From 2-02-FULL-43-11-A sp964477065 (GTDB lineage: Bacteria > Patescibacteriota > Microgenomatia > UBA1406 > HO2-37-13b): DNA of 14,917 bases. Location of the stretch: contig CAYZCU010000025.1 of assembly GCA_964477065.1 (NCBI GenBank), positions 1 through 14,917 of the forward strand. Direction: 5' to 3'. The notes below the pieces were generated by a model, which worked only from the letters and a program-made list of their open reading frames with translations, was not told the origin of the DNA and ran no database searches. Shown one piece after another: positions 6,746 to 13,729 of this stretch. The translations under genes and the position numbers were made by a program. Numbering within the stretch: the stretch's first letter is position 1; every line of letters starts with the position of its first letter.

Positions 6746-6758
6746 TATACTGATACGT
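6746..6758 (+). promoter_or_regulatory. candidate -10 of the 204-aa gene, leaderless geometry
   Basis: TATACT (6746-6751), 5 of 6 consensus positions, ends seven bases before the ATG at 6759. No good -35 is visible. Apart from this element, the rest of the 235-base gap between nrdR and this gene holds only the NrdR sites and nothing else I can name. Confidence 0.45.
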
Positions 6759-7373
6759 ATGGAACCAGATCAGCTCAAAGAGTCTCTCCAATCAATCATC
6801 AACCCTGCATCCCAAGCACATACTGGGGCTTCACAAAGCAAAAATCCACAAGAAATCTTTGCATGGACAGCTCCTTTGCGAGCATATAAAAAGAAGTCGA
6901 AAGGGATTTTGAGATTTTATCTCGCTCTTGCCATCTTGCTTTCGTTATTTGTCGCCTTTTTTAAAGAATTTATACTCATTGTTCCTATTTGGGCTGTGCT
7001 GTTTCTCGTGTACATGCTCACGATTACACCACCACATAGCACACGACACGCAATCACGAAATACGGGCTTCACACGGGCAATAGGCCCTATACCTGGGAA
7101 GAGTTGGGAGCGTTTTATTTTATGAAGAAATTTGATTACGATGTGCTTGTTATACTGCCTCAAACGTCTTTTGGGCTCCCTTTATATCTCGTGATCGACT
7201 CGGCACACACGCATACGCGCGTCATGCATATCCTTTCTGAGCACATTATTTACCTTGAAAACCCGCAAAAAAGCACGTCTGATCGACTTGCAGAGTGGTT
7301 GACATCCCTTATGCCTGAGGAGCTAGAAGAAGCTCCAGCTGAGACTTCAAAACATGCGGAGAAACCTCTTTGA
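6759..7373 (+). CDS. two-helix membrane protein of CPR-like type, unknown function
   Basis: A 204-residue protein with a polar N-terminus (about 1-48, ending in the basic RAYKKKSKG), two membrane helices (about 51-68 and 71-88) joined by a short FKE turn, and a cytoplasmic-looking C-terminal domain. The pattern 'ITKYGLHTGNRPYTWEEL..F.F.KKF..DVLVI' (about 99-132) resembles a small PH-like or beta domain seen in a common but uncharacterised Patescibacteria membrane protein, as I remember it. Basic residues before helix 1 suggest the N-terminus is inside. The last 65 bases overlap the convergent RNase P-like gene. The tail (MPEELEEAPAETSKHAEKPL) is acidic and probably disordered. Confidence 0.75.
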   Translation: MEPDQLKESLQSIINPASQAHTGASQSKNPQEIFAWTAPLRAYKKKSKGILRFYLALAILLSLFVAFFKEFILIVPIWAVLFLVYMLTITPPHSTRHAITKYGLHTGNRPYTWEELGAFYFMKKFDYDVLVILPQTSFGLPLYLVIDSAHTHTRVMHILSEHIIYLENPQKSTSDRLAEWLTSLMPEELEEAPAETSKHAEKPL

Positions 7374-7941
7374 CGCCAAATTTTCGAGCCCAAATAAGGA
7401 CCCCTTCATCTGCTGAAACAACGGTTGCGTCAAGCTCTTTCGCCAAGATGATAAGGTCGAGATCTGCCACACTATCAAGAAATTTCACGCGCGTGGCGTT
7501 GCGATAGCGGTCGCGGAGCGTTGTAACATGCTTTCCTATAGCTTTTTGATAGTCAATATGTGACAATTCTCCCATCCCTTTCATCTCCTTTACCGCATTG
7601 CTCAGCTCCTCTTCCCCTATTTGAAGGCCCCGGTATGATCTGTGTCGAATCTCTTCGATAAGTTCATAAAATGCACTTCCGGGGAATGAAACCTGCGAGA
7701 TATCCGGTGATTTGACTTGAATTGAAGCCATAAACCGCACATAGTAGGGCTCTGTGGGTGAAATAAACGTTTCCATCTCTTCGACGATCCGAGGAGGCAT
7801 ATACAAAGCACCTTTTCCGGACTTTTGGAGAGCCTCAGACACATTTGTTACTGCCTCAAGAATCTGCCGTGGATTGGTGCCATAGCCTGATTCAATTTGC
7901 AAATTGAAAAAGAAATTCGTATCGAGAACGTATGCATTCAT
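7309..7941 (-). CDS. HARP-type protein-only RNase P (PIN-like; UPF0278 / MJ_0950 family)
   Basis: A 210-residue PIN-fold nuclease. HARP proteins, first shown in Aquifex aeolicus (Aq_880), cut the 5' leader from pre-tRNA without RNA; the family was earlier annotated as 'RNA ligase partner'. Visible signatures are YVLDTN at the start (D7), LYMPPRIVEEM (46-56), FYELIEEIRHR...RGLQIGEEEL (91-113), the helical arm ending LRDRYRNATR, and LDSVADLDLIILAKELDATVVSADEG (155-180). The acids D156, D160, D162 and D178 have the same spacing (0, +4, +6, +22) as the D138, D142, D144 and D160 I recall for Aq_880. The long helical hairpin at about 95-150 fits the HARP oligomerisation and tRNA-binding arm. It sits 39 bases downstream of the UbiA-like gene and has a -10 TATACT six bases before its ATG. 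Confidence 0.85.
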   Translation of the reverse strand: MNAYVLDTNFFFNLQIESGYGTNPRQILEAVTNVSEALQKSGKGALYMPPRIVEEMETFISPTEPYYVRFMASIQVKSPDISQVSFPGSAFYELIEEIRHRSYRGLQIGEEELSNAVKEMKGMGELSHIDYQKAIGKHVTTLRDRYRNATRVKFLDSVADLDLIILAKELDATVVSADEGVLIWARKFGVKEVSPHVLKSQLELLLAPQA

Positions 7942-7953
7942 ACGGATAGTATA
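7942..7953 (-). promoter_or_regulatory. candidate -10 of the HARP gene, leaderless geometry
   Basis: TATACT (complement of 7948-7953), 5 of 6 consensus, with six bases (ATCCGT) before the ATG at 7941. No good -35 is visible, so read-through from the upstream operon is also possible. Confidence 0.5.
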
Positions 7954-7980
7954 TCAAATCAACATCTTCCAGCGGTCAGC

Positions 7981-8901
7981 CTAAAAAACGTAGAGTAACA
8001 CAATGACGATACATGCCCACAACAGCATCGTCGTAATCAATGGCCTATCACGCAAGATAATATGCTCTGGGGCTTCTCCTTGCTCCCGTTCATACAACAG
8101 CTGTCCGTAGCGAGCAATCCCGTAGACGACCAACGGAATCGTCAACATGAGCCATTTACGTGCTTCAAACGAGGGGAAAAAAGATGTAATCCCTTGGAAA
8201 ATCTTGTGTGTTTTCAGAGGTGGTGTCTCCAAAAAGGTATACAACGAGTATGAGGTTATTGTCATTGTCGCAAACGTACTTGTCAAAAACAGAAGTAATG
8301 TTTCGCGATAATTAACTAAAGATGCTCGCGTCTTTGTCCCTTGATTAACAAGCTCGGCATGCCTTTTGACTGATGCGATAAAAAGAGAGCTGAAAAAGAT
8401 CGTCAACAGAAGCCATATTTGAATATGATATCCAGATGCAACTGAACCTGCAAAGGCTCGAAGCATAAATGAAAACGATATGGCAAAGATGTCAATGACA
8501 GGCTTTTTCTTAAAATAAAACGTGTAGCCGACGTGTAATGCTAAAAACGCAAATGCAATCAGCAAGAACGGTATTGAGACAAAGATAGATGCCACCAACG
8601 ATACTGTTGAGAGAATGAAAACAGCAAAGGTCGCATCAGGTAGGGATAAATCGCCCGATGCAATTGGTCGCTTTTTCTTGGAAGGGTGAAGTCGATCAAG
8701 AGGATAATCGACAATGTCATTTAAAATATATGATGTTGATGAAAGAACACAAAAGATCACGAAGGCAAAAAAAGTCTTCATGAACAGATCGAGGTTGAGG
8801 AGATCACCCGAAATCAAAAGACCCGTAAAGAGGATTGTGTTTTTAATCCACTGGTTTGGTCTTCCCGTTCTGATGATTGCGCGAATTTTTTGTGTGAACA
8901 C
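7981..8901 (-). CDS. UbiA-family prenyltransferase, decaprenyl-phosphate phosphoribosyltransferase-like
   Basis: A 306-residue polytopic membrane protein (about nine hydrophobic helices). The first Asp motif is N61-D62-x2-D65-x3-D69 followed by HPSKKKRPIASG, and the second region is D137-x10-R148 (DIFAISFSFMLRAFAGSVA). KRHAEL (179-184) and PEHIILRDRPL (278-288) are also present. This combination is typical of DPPR synthase (Rv3806c type), which transfers phosphoribose from PRPP to a polyprenyl phosphate, the first step to a lipid-linked pentose donor. The substrate here is inferred, and no epimerase partner lies in the window. The start is GTG at 8901; no other start exists before the upstream in-frame stop. 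It lies two bases after the exonuclease-like gene, so the two are co-transcribed. Confidence 0.85.
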   Translation of the reverse strand: MFTQKIRAIIRTGRPNQWIKNTILFTGLLISGDLLNLDLFMKTFFAFVIFCVLSSTSYILNDIVDYPLDRLHPSKKKRPIASGDLSLPDATFAVFILSTVSLVASIFVSIPFLLIAFAFLALHVGYTFYFKKKPVIDIFAISFSFMLRAFAGSVASGYHIQIWLLLTIFFSSLFIASVKRHAELVNQGTKTRASLVNYRETLLLFLTSTFATMTITSYSLYTFLETPPLKTHKIFQGITSFFPSFEARKWLMLTIPLVVYGIARYGQLLYEREQGEAPEHIILRDRPLITTMLLWACIVIVLLYVF

Positions 8902-8903
8902 GA

Positions 8904-9491
8904 TTAGAAAGGTAACGTCAGACTCACATTATCATGTGTGGGTCGATAATTCAAATACTGCTCCCATTTTACATTAATCGCCCGTTTCTCGCTACTTCCA
9001 AACTGATCAGGATAATAAATCTTTCCATGTTCTACACCATAATCAAATAATTGTTTTGTTAAACGAACATCATCGAGACAATATTTTTTGAGCTCGTCCA
9101 GTCGGCCTTCTCGAAACATGGTGATCGCTTGCAAACCGTGACCACTCTTCCCTTCTCCAAGTGTCGCTTGCACCAGATCATCAAGCCGTAGGCGGCGTCC
9201 GAGAATATCTTTTACATCAACTAAGATATCAAAAAGCTTAAACTGCATGACATCCCCAGGATAATATGGTTGCAAAACAGGCATGTCAAAGTGAATGTGG
9301 TTGAAGCCAATAATGATGGATGCATGCTCAAACAGTGCGATCATCTCTTGGAGCTGATCCTCTTCGTAAATGGAGTACGTATCTGTGCTGTAGTCATACA
9401 CACCTGCGACAGATATGCGTAAATCTTTTGGGTCTGGGGCTTCTCGGAAGGTTTTTTGTGTCTCGAAATCGATAACAAGAGGGTATCTCAT
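8904..9491 (-). CDS. DnaQ-like DEDDy 3'-5' exonuclease domain protein (YprB-type RNase H fold)
   Basis: A 195-residue single-domain protein with an RNase H-like exonuclease fold. ExoI is VIDFET (D8, E10), ExoII is IIGFNHIHFDMPVL (N64, D69), and ExoIII is Y137-C-L-D-D141, giving the DEDDy set. The family removes nucleotides from 3' ends of DNA or RNA using two metal ions, and which substrate applies here cannot be read from sequence. Standalone YprB-like domains are common hypotheticals in Patescibacteria, as I recall. The gene starts four bases after the hypothetical gene upstream and ends two bases before the UbiA-like GTG, so it is mid-operon. No Shine-Dalgarno sequence is present. Confidence 0.8.
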   Translation of the reverse strand: MRYPLVIDFETQKTFREAPDPKDLRISVAGVYDYSTDTYSIYEEDQLQEMIALFEHASIIIGFNHIHFDMPVLQPYYPGDVMQFKLFDILVDVKDILGRRLRLDDLVQATLGEGKSGHGLQAITMFREGRLDELKKYCLDDVRLTKQLFDYGVEHGKIYYPDQFGSSEKRAINVKWEQYLNYRPTHDNVSLTLPF

Positions 9492-9495
9492 ATCA

Positions 9496-9900
9496 TTAAT
9501 GTTGGTGTTTAAGGATGGGATATTCTTTATAGATTTCGAGTTTAAGGAACGATTTTTTCGGCAGGTGCTTTCCTGTCAATTTCGTTTTCGTGCTGAGTGT
9601 TCGTTGCATCCCTTCGTGAATACGATTTTCCATCATCGTGAAATATTGAATCAATGCGTCTTGATCATCATCATCAAGATCATAAATTTCTTCACTAATA
9701 ATGTCGTCCGCTTTTGCAATCTTCCACAGTGCTTGAATAAAATCTTGTTGCTGAGCCTCCAATTGTGAAATATCTCCAACCTGAGAGCGGATCTTGAACT
9801 TCATCATGTAGATGTCGCGCATCATCATTTCATGTGTGATAGACGGATCCTCGACTTCAAGCGTAATTTGACGTATAATATCAATTGCAGATTTTTTCAT
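9496..9900 (-). CDS. hypothetical helical protein (134 aa)
   Basis: Not recognised. The product is mostly helical and acidic in the middle (IISEEIYDLDDDDQDALIQYF), with a basic C-terminal third (STKTKLTGKHLPKKSFLKLEIYKEYP) and no membrane segments or cysteine motifs. I chose the ATG at 9900 (MKKSAIDIIRQ); a GTG nine bases upstream at 9909 would add MID and is possible, as a weak -10-like TAGTAT ends five bases before it. It is first in a tight minus-strand operon with the exonuclease-like and UbiA-like genes, which may hint at a shared nucleic-acid role with the former, but only by position. It is divergent from the YqeY-like gene. Confidence 0.7.
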   Translation of the reverse strand: MKKSAIDIIRQITLEVEDPSITHEMMMRDIYMMKFKIRSQVGDISQLEAQQQDFIQALWKIAKADDIISEEIYDLDDDDQDALIQYFTMMENRIHEGMQRTLSTKTKLTGKHLPKKSFLKLEIYKEYPILKHQH

Positions 9901-9919
9901 ATCAATCACCCATCATACT

Positions 9920-10354
9920 ATGCTCACTCAAAAGATTCAAGACGACCTTATAGCAAGCCTCAAAGCCAAAAAGGCAGATGTCGTCGAAACATTACGTCTT
10001 CTACGATCTGAAATTCAAAACGCTCAAATCGAGAAAAAAGCAGATCTTACGGATGACGAGGTAGTAGGTGTGCTGAAAAAATATCTTAAAAAACTTCGTG
10101 ATTCCTCTGAAATGTTTGAAAAAGGCGGACGCATGGATCTTGTCGAGCACAATCGAGCCCAAGAAGACGTGATTGCGTCATATCTCCCAGCTGAAATGAG
10201 CGACGAAGAGCTCACAAGTGCTCTTGATGCTCTCATTGCTGAGCATGCAGATCTGTATGCGTCAAACAAAAATGCGATCATTGGTCTTGCTATGAAAAAA
10301 TTGTCTGCCCAAGCTGATTCAGGTCGAATCATGAAGGCTCTTCAATCGAGATAG
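9920..10354 (+). CDS. yqeY: YqeY/GatB-like protein
   Basis: 144 residues, close to the 147-150 typical of the family. The N-terminal helical part (LTQKIQDDLIASLKAKKADVVETLRLLRSEIQNAQIEKK) is the family hallmark, followed by KYLKKLRDSSEMFEKGGR and the YLPAEMSDEEL linker, then the C-terminal tail domain related to GatB (about 90-144). The function is uncertain. The fold resembles the tRNA-binding part of the GatCAB amidotransferase, and family members are assumed to act on aminoacyl-tRNA or translation. The start is well set by the family N-terminus. Its 3' end overlaps the convergent rnhB by 13 bases. Confidence 0.9.
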   Translation: MLTQKIQDDLIASLKAKKADVVETLRLLRSEIQNAQIEKKADLTDDEVVGVLKKYLKKLRDSSEMFEKGGRMDLVEHNRAQEDVIASYLPAEMSDEELTSALDALIAEHADLYASNKNAIIGLAMKKLSAQADSGRIMKALQSR

Positions 10355-10983
10355 TTTGCTATAAAGCTTCGTCTGTGCTCAACTGTCGGGCCATGTTGTC
10401 TGATAGCTTCGCAGTGAGCGCGTGTTCCATATCCCACATTTGATTCCCACGCATAGTCTGGATGTGTCAATGCATGTTTTTTCATGTATGTATCGCGCTG
10501 TTCTTTTGCCCACACAGATGCGCACGCAACAGCGAAACTTCGCGTTTCTGCCTTGGGAAAAGACTCAAAAGCATCCTGTGTGATGAGAGAGACATGATCT
10601 GAAATCACTTTAACCCGATGGTTTGCTGATACTTTTGCCCGACATCCATACAAGGCTCGTTGCATAGCGTCTTTGTTTGCCCATGAAATGCCGTACTCAT
10701 CGATATCTTGAGGTGAAACCCACGCCGTCTCACTCACGAGAGCTCTATCCTCCATCCAGTGACACCCAACAGCTCGCGCTTTACGTGTCATTTTTTTGGA
10801 ATCTTTGATGACTGGGCCATTGGCCAGCCACGCCGTGTAATCGTCTGCTGTGAGGGCAACTGCGCTTGCATACAATGGCCCTGCGAGCGCTCCTCTCCCC
10901 ACTTCATCGACGCCGATAATCACATCGAATTCGTTAAACCACTCAGGCTCCTCGAATAATCCGTGTGCGTTTTGGTTTGACAT
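10342..10983 (-). CDS. rnhB: ribonuclease HII
   Basis: Removes RNA from RNA/DNA hybrids and excises misincorporated ribonucleotides, using two metal ions. The DEDD active site is visible: GVDEVGRG near the N-terminus (D26, E27), VISDHV (D129) and the SFAVACASVWAKEQRD helix (D164), numbering from the start chosen here. KDSKKMTRKAR is another family signature. The open frame extends upstream to an ATG at 11046, but I prefer ATG 10983 (213 aa). The added 21 residues are not family-like, and a -10 box TATACT lies six bases before 10983, inside the would-be extension. The gene is convergent with and overlaps yqeY, and divergent from miaB. Confidence 0.92.
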   Translation of the reverse strand: MSNQNAHGLFEEPEWFNEFDVIIGVDEVGRGALAGPLYASAVALTADDYTAWLANGPVIKDSKKMTRKARAVGCHWMEDRALVSETAWVSPQDIDEYGISWANKDAMQRALYGCRAKVSANHRVKVISDHVSLITQDAFESFPKAETRSFAVACASVWAKEQRDTYMKKHALTHPDYAWESNVGYGTRAHCEAIRQHGPTVEHRRSFIANYLD

Positions 10984-10995
10984 GTCATAAGTATA
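10984..10995 (-). promoter_or_regulatory. -10 of rnhB, leaderless geometry
   Basis: TATACT (complement of 10990-10995), 5 of 6 consensus, ends six bases (TATGAC) before the ATG at 10983. The -35 region is weak. The element decides the start codon choice for rnhB. Confidence 0.5.
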
Positions 10996-10996
10996 C

Positions 10997-11025
10997 TTGT
11001 TTGAGCTCACACCCTTTGATACAAT
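10997..11025 (+). promoter_or_regulatory. candidate promoter of miaB, extended -10
   Basis: TTGTTT (10997-11002), 17-base spacer, TACAAT (11020-11025) with an upstream TG one base away (TGA-TACAAT). The leader to the ATG at 11060 would be about 28 bases, so unlike its neighbours this gene may have a real 5' UTR. It overlaps the divergent rnhB promoter region. Confidence 0.5.
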
Positions 11026-11059
11026 TGGCTTGTCGCGATAGGACAAGAAAAATTTATTT

Positions 11060-12370
11060 ATGAAGACACATATGACAGATACGTATTTTATTCACACATT
11101 TGGCTGTCAGCAAAATGTCGCCGATTCTGAGCGTGTTGAAGCGCGCCTCCAAGCTCGAGGCATGAAAAAAGCCTCTTCAATGAAATCTGCCGACTATGTT
11201 GTCATCAACACGTGCATGGTCCGCGAGAAAGCTGAAAATCGTGTCTATGGTCTTGCCCATAATTTAGGTCTGCGCAAACAGGCTCAGATTGAGGCTGGTG
11301 AAAAGCCAATGAAGATTATAGTGACAGGTTGTATGGTTGGCATTGCGTTTCGTGATGCAAGTGGGAAATTTTTGAAAAAAATCCGCTCCGCCATGCCTGC
11401 CGTGGATGAATTTATGCCTATTGAAGAAGTTGGGTTTGACTTTGCCCCTGTGCGAACGAGTAAAACATCTGCGTGGGTTCCCATTTCAAATGGATGTAAT
11501 AATTTTTGTACCTTTTGCATCGTTCCTTTCACCCGAGGTCGAGAAATTTCGCGACCATATGCTGATATTATTCGGGAGTGCCGTGAGCTTGCAGATGCAG
11601 GATACACTGAAATCACTCTTTTAGGCCAAAATGTCAACTCATATGGCGCTGATCTGATCGTCGGCGCAGATAATATTCAAGTCATGAGAGATTTGCCTGG
11701 AAAAGACTATGTTGATGGCATTAAATCAGCTACCGATGATCGCGAGTATCCCCCTTTTGTCATTTATGGCAAGGAGCTCAAGCCAATTTTTGTCAAACAT
11801 CTTGGTCGCAACCGCATTCCCACCCTTTTCCCCTATCTCCTGGCAGATATTGCTGAAATGGGGTTTGAGCGTGTGGACTTCGTATCCTCAAATCCATGGG
11901 ACTTTTCAGACGAGCTCATTGAGGTTATTGCATCACATCCAAACATTACCCGCGTGCTCCACCTTCCCATGCAACACGGGGATGATGCGATGCTTCGTCG
12001 CATGAATCGTTGGTATACAACAGCGCAATATATGAGCCTGATTGATAAAATTCGTGCTCGTGTTCCCGATGTGAAATTTACCACGGATATTATTGTCGGC
12101 TTTTGTGGCGAAACAGAAGAGCAATTTCAAAACTTACTGGATGTCTGCAAGAAAGTTGGCTTTTACAAAGCGTATGTTGCGATGTACTCCTCTCGCCCAA
12201 TGACCGCTGCGACAAAAGTTTTAAATGATGATGTGCCTCATGTCGTCAAGAAAAAGCGTTGGCAGATCCTTGAATCAACCATCAATACGCCCCACCTTGA
12301 ATCGTTTCATGATGAGCAGTATCACATGCATAAAAAGAAGTCATACACCCATGCATCGAAAAGCGTGTGA
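11060..12370 (+). CDS. miaB: tRNA-2-methylthio-N6-(dimethylallyl)adenosine synthase MiaB, TRAM-less
   Basis: Radical-SAM methylthiotransferase that adds the 2-methylthio group to isopentenyl-A37 in tRNAs reading U-starting codons. The N-terminal UPF0004 domain carries the auxiliary-cluster cysteines C16 (FGCQQN), C52 (NTCMV) and C91 (TGCM). The radical-SAM site is C146-x3-C150-x2-C153 (NGCNNFCTFCIVPFTRGRE), followed by LLGQNVNSYG and VGFCGETEE. Two oddities stand out. About 50 residues are inserted after GQNVNSYG (about 197-252). The protein also ends at residue 436, directly after the radical-SAM core, without the usual C-terminal TRAM RNA-binding domain, and the bases after the stop encode none. 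A second in-frame ATG at 11072 is an alternative start. No miaA is in the window. Confidence 0.9.
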   Translation: MKTHMTDTYFIHTFGCQQNVADSERVEARLQARGMKKASSMKSADYVVINTCMVREKAENRVYGLAHNLGLRKQAQIEAGEKPMKIIVTGCMVGIAFRDASGKFLKKIRSAMPAVDEFMPIEEVGFDFAPVRTSKTSAWVPISNGCNNFCTFCIVPFTRGREISRPYADIIRECRELADAGYTEITLLGQNVNSYGADLIVGADNIQVMRDLPGKDYVDGIKSATDDREYPPFVIYGKELKPIFVKHLGRNRIPTLFPYLLADIAEMGFERVDFVSSNPWDFSDELIEVIASHPNITRVLHLPMQHGDDAMLRRMNRWYTTAQYMSLIDKIRARVPDVKFTTDIIVGFCGETEEQFQNLLDVCKKVGFYKAYVAMYSSRPMTAATKVLNDDVPHVVKKKRWQILESTINTPHLESFHDEQYHMHKKKSYTHASKSV

Positions 12371-12403
12371 TTATTCCCGCATAATTACCTCTTTATTCCC
12401 GAA

Positions 12404-13687
12404 TTACTTGTTGGGGTAATCTTTATCAATCATTTTAGCGACGTCTTTTCCGAGCTTCACCGCATAATTTGTCCCTCGATCATAGGGATACGTCATGTCA
12501 AGATTTGCACAGTAAAAACCAGGAGCAGAGGTGCGAAATGTTGGCTTGTTTTTGAGAAACGCAGTATTAAAAATTGGCTGTGCATACTGTCCAACAAAAC
12601 TAAAAGACCTTTTCACCGTGAAATCAGCCTTATCACATGCGTGTAGATGGGGAAGGAGCCTTTCAATCAGCTCATCAGTTGGCTCTGAAATGATCGGGTC
12701 TTCACGAATGGCATACCAACCGATATAGGCAATATGTTTACCTCCATAATGCGATGCATCAATGAAATTCGTATGCTGAGCGATGACCATTGCTGGAATA
12801 GTCGGGGTTGAAATGTTGAGCCAGTACGCTTTCGATAGAATCGGTTTATCTGTTTCAAGAATAAGTACGCGCGCGTCCAGATAGGATAGCTTGTCCAGTG
12901 ACTTGAGCTCACGTGGCGTCAAAATGTGTTTCGTTGCTTTTGAAAGAATATGTGAAGGGAGTGTTGAGACGACACAGTCAAACTCTTCTCCATCTATGCT
13001 GTATCCATTCCCTTTGCGACGAATTGAAGCAATAGGAGTTGCGTTCTTGATAGTAACTCCGTTCTCTGCGCATGCCGTGGCAAGATGGTCAATAAACGCT
13101 TGAAAACCGCCTTGCATATACCCCAGTGATTGCGTTCGTTTATGGATACGTGCCCATAAAAATGAGGCTAGAACTTTTCCCGCATATTTGCCGAATTTTT
13201 TCCGCATCAACTGCTCGAAGAACACCGTCCACATCTGATTCCCCATGTATCGACGAATAAATTTTTCCATGGAAATTTTTTCATAGTAGGGAATCATAGG
13301 AAATAGTTTCAAAATGCCAAGCACACACGACGCCCGAATTTTCGTTACCCAGCTCAAAAGAGGCAGTCGCAAGAAATCTTGCGGAGAATCTACGGGATAT
13401 ATGCGGTAATTCTGTGGACCGCCAAAAAGAGATTCTGTTCGTGGTCGTTTGAAAAAAACACCCGAAAACCCAATCTCTTTCGCAAACTGAATAATGTCTG
13501 TATCGCTTGAAAAAATGTGGTGATACGCGTATTCAAGAGGCCATTCCCAGCCATCAGCTTGAAATCCTTGCGCAAGTCCGCCGAGTGTTGCAGATTTTTC
13601 ATACAGGATGACCGTATGTCCTGATGAGGCAAGCGTATAGGCAGATGTCAAACCCGTTATACCACCACCAAGAATAGCAATCTTCAT
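12404..13687 (-). CDS. NAD(P)/FAD-dependent oxidoreductase (amine oxidase / protoporphyrinogen oxidase-like fold)
   Basis: 427 residues from ATG 13687. The N-terminal dinucleotide-binding motif is G7-x-G9-x2-G12 (ILGGGITGLTSAY) with the ribose-binding E30 (ILYEK) and the LGGLAQGF loop. A C-terminal FAD-contact region reads PYDRGTNYAVKLGKDVA. The middle has a basic, aromatic substrate region (IRRYMGNQMWTVFFEQLMRKKFG). Relatives include desaturase/amine-oxidase-type flavoproteins often found near polyprenol and glycan genes; the substrate cannot be read from sequence. The frame extends 20 codons further up to 13747, but that start would overlap the divergent gene. A consensus -10 TATAAT also ends six bases before 13687. 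It is convergent with miaB, 33 bases apart, and no terminator hairpin is visible between them. Confidence 0.85.
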   Translation of the reverse strand: MKIAILGGGITGLTSAYTLASSGHTVILYEKSATLGGLAQGFQADGWEWPLEYAYHHIFSSDTDIIQFAKEIGFSGVFFKRPRTESLFGGPQNYRIYPVDSPQDFLRLPLLSWVTKIRASCVLGILKLFPMIPYYEKISMEKFIRRYMGNQMWTVFFEQLMRKKFGKYAGKVLASFLWARIHKRTQSLGYMQGGFQAFIDHLATACAENGVTIKNATPIASIRRKGNGYSIDGEEFDCVVSTLPSHILSKATKHILTPRELKSLDKLSYLDARVLILETDKPILSKAYWLNISTPTIPAMVIAQHTNFIDASHYGGKHIAYIGWYAIREDPIISEPTDELIERLLPHLHACDKADFTVKRSFSFVGQYAQPIFNTAFLKNKPTFRTSAPGFYCANLDMTYPYDRGTNYAVKLGKDVAKMIDKDYPNK

Positions 13688-13722
13688 GGAGCTATTATAC
13701 TCAACACAGCTATCCATATCGA
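13688..13722 (-). promoter_or_regulatory. promoter of the FAD oxidoreductase, leaderless geometry
   Basis: Minus strand: TCGATA (complement of 13717-13722), 17-base spacer, consensus TATAAT (complement of 13694-13699), then six bases (AGCTCC) to the ATG at 13687. Its -35 lies on the -10 of the divergent promoter. Confidence 0.65.
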
Positions 13723-13729
13723 GTATAAT
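13694..13729. repeat. inverted repeat formed by two divergent -10 regions
   Basis: ATTATACTC (13694-13702) and GAGTATAAT (13721-13729) are perfect 9-base inverted arms separated by 18 bases. Each arm contains the -10 box of one of two divergent promoters. It could be an operator for a dimeric regulator or simply two similar promoters facing apart. Confidence 0.6.
13701..13729 (+). promoter_or_regulatory. promoter of the M23 peptidase gene
   Basis: Plus strand: TCAACA (13701-13706), 17-base spacer, consensus TATAAT (13724-13729), then eight bases to the ATG at 13738. The mRNA would start on or a base or two before the ATG. Confidence 0.65.

Noticed and set aside
7309..7941. VapC-type toxin reading of the PIN domain
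   Set aside because: There is no small antitoxin gene next to it, the protein is longer than VapC, and its conserved blocks match the HARP/UPF0278 pattern instead.
12371..12403. Bidirectional terminator between miaB and the FAD oxidoreductase, or a missing TRAM domain
   Set aside because: Only a 6-base inverted match with a long loop is present, without a G/C-rich stem and T-run. No frame downstream of the miaB stop encodes a TRAM-like segment.
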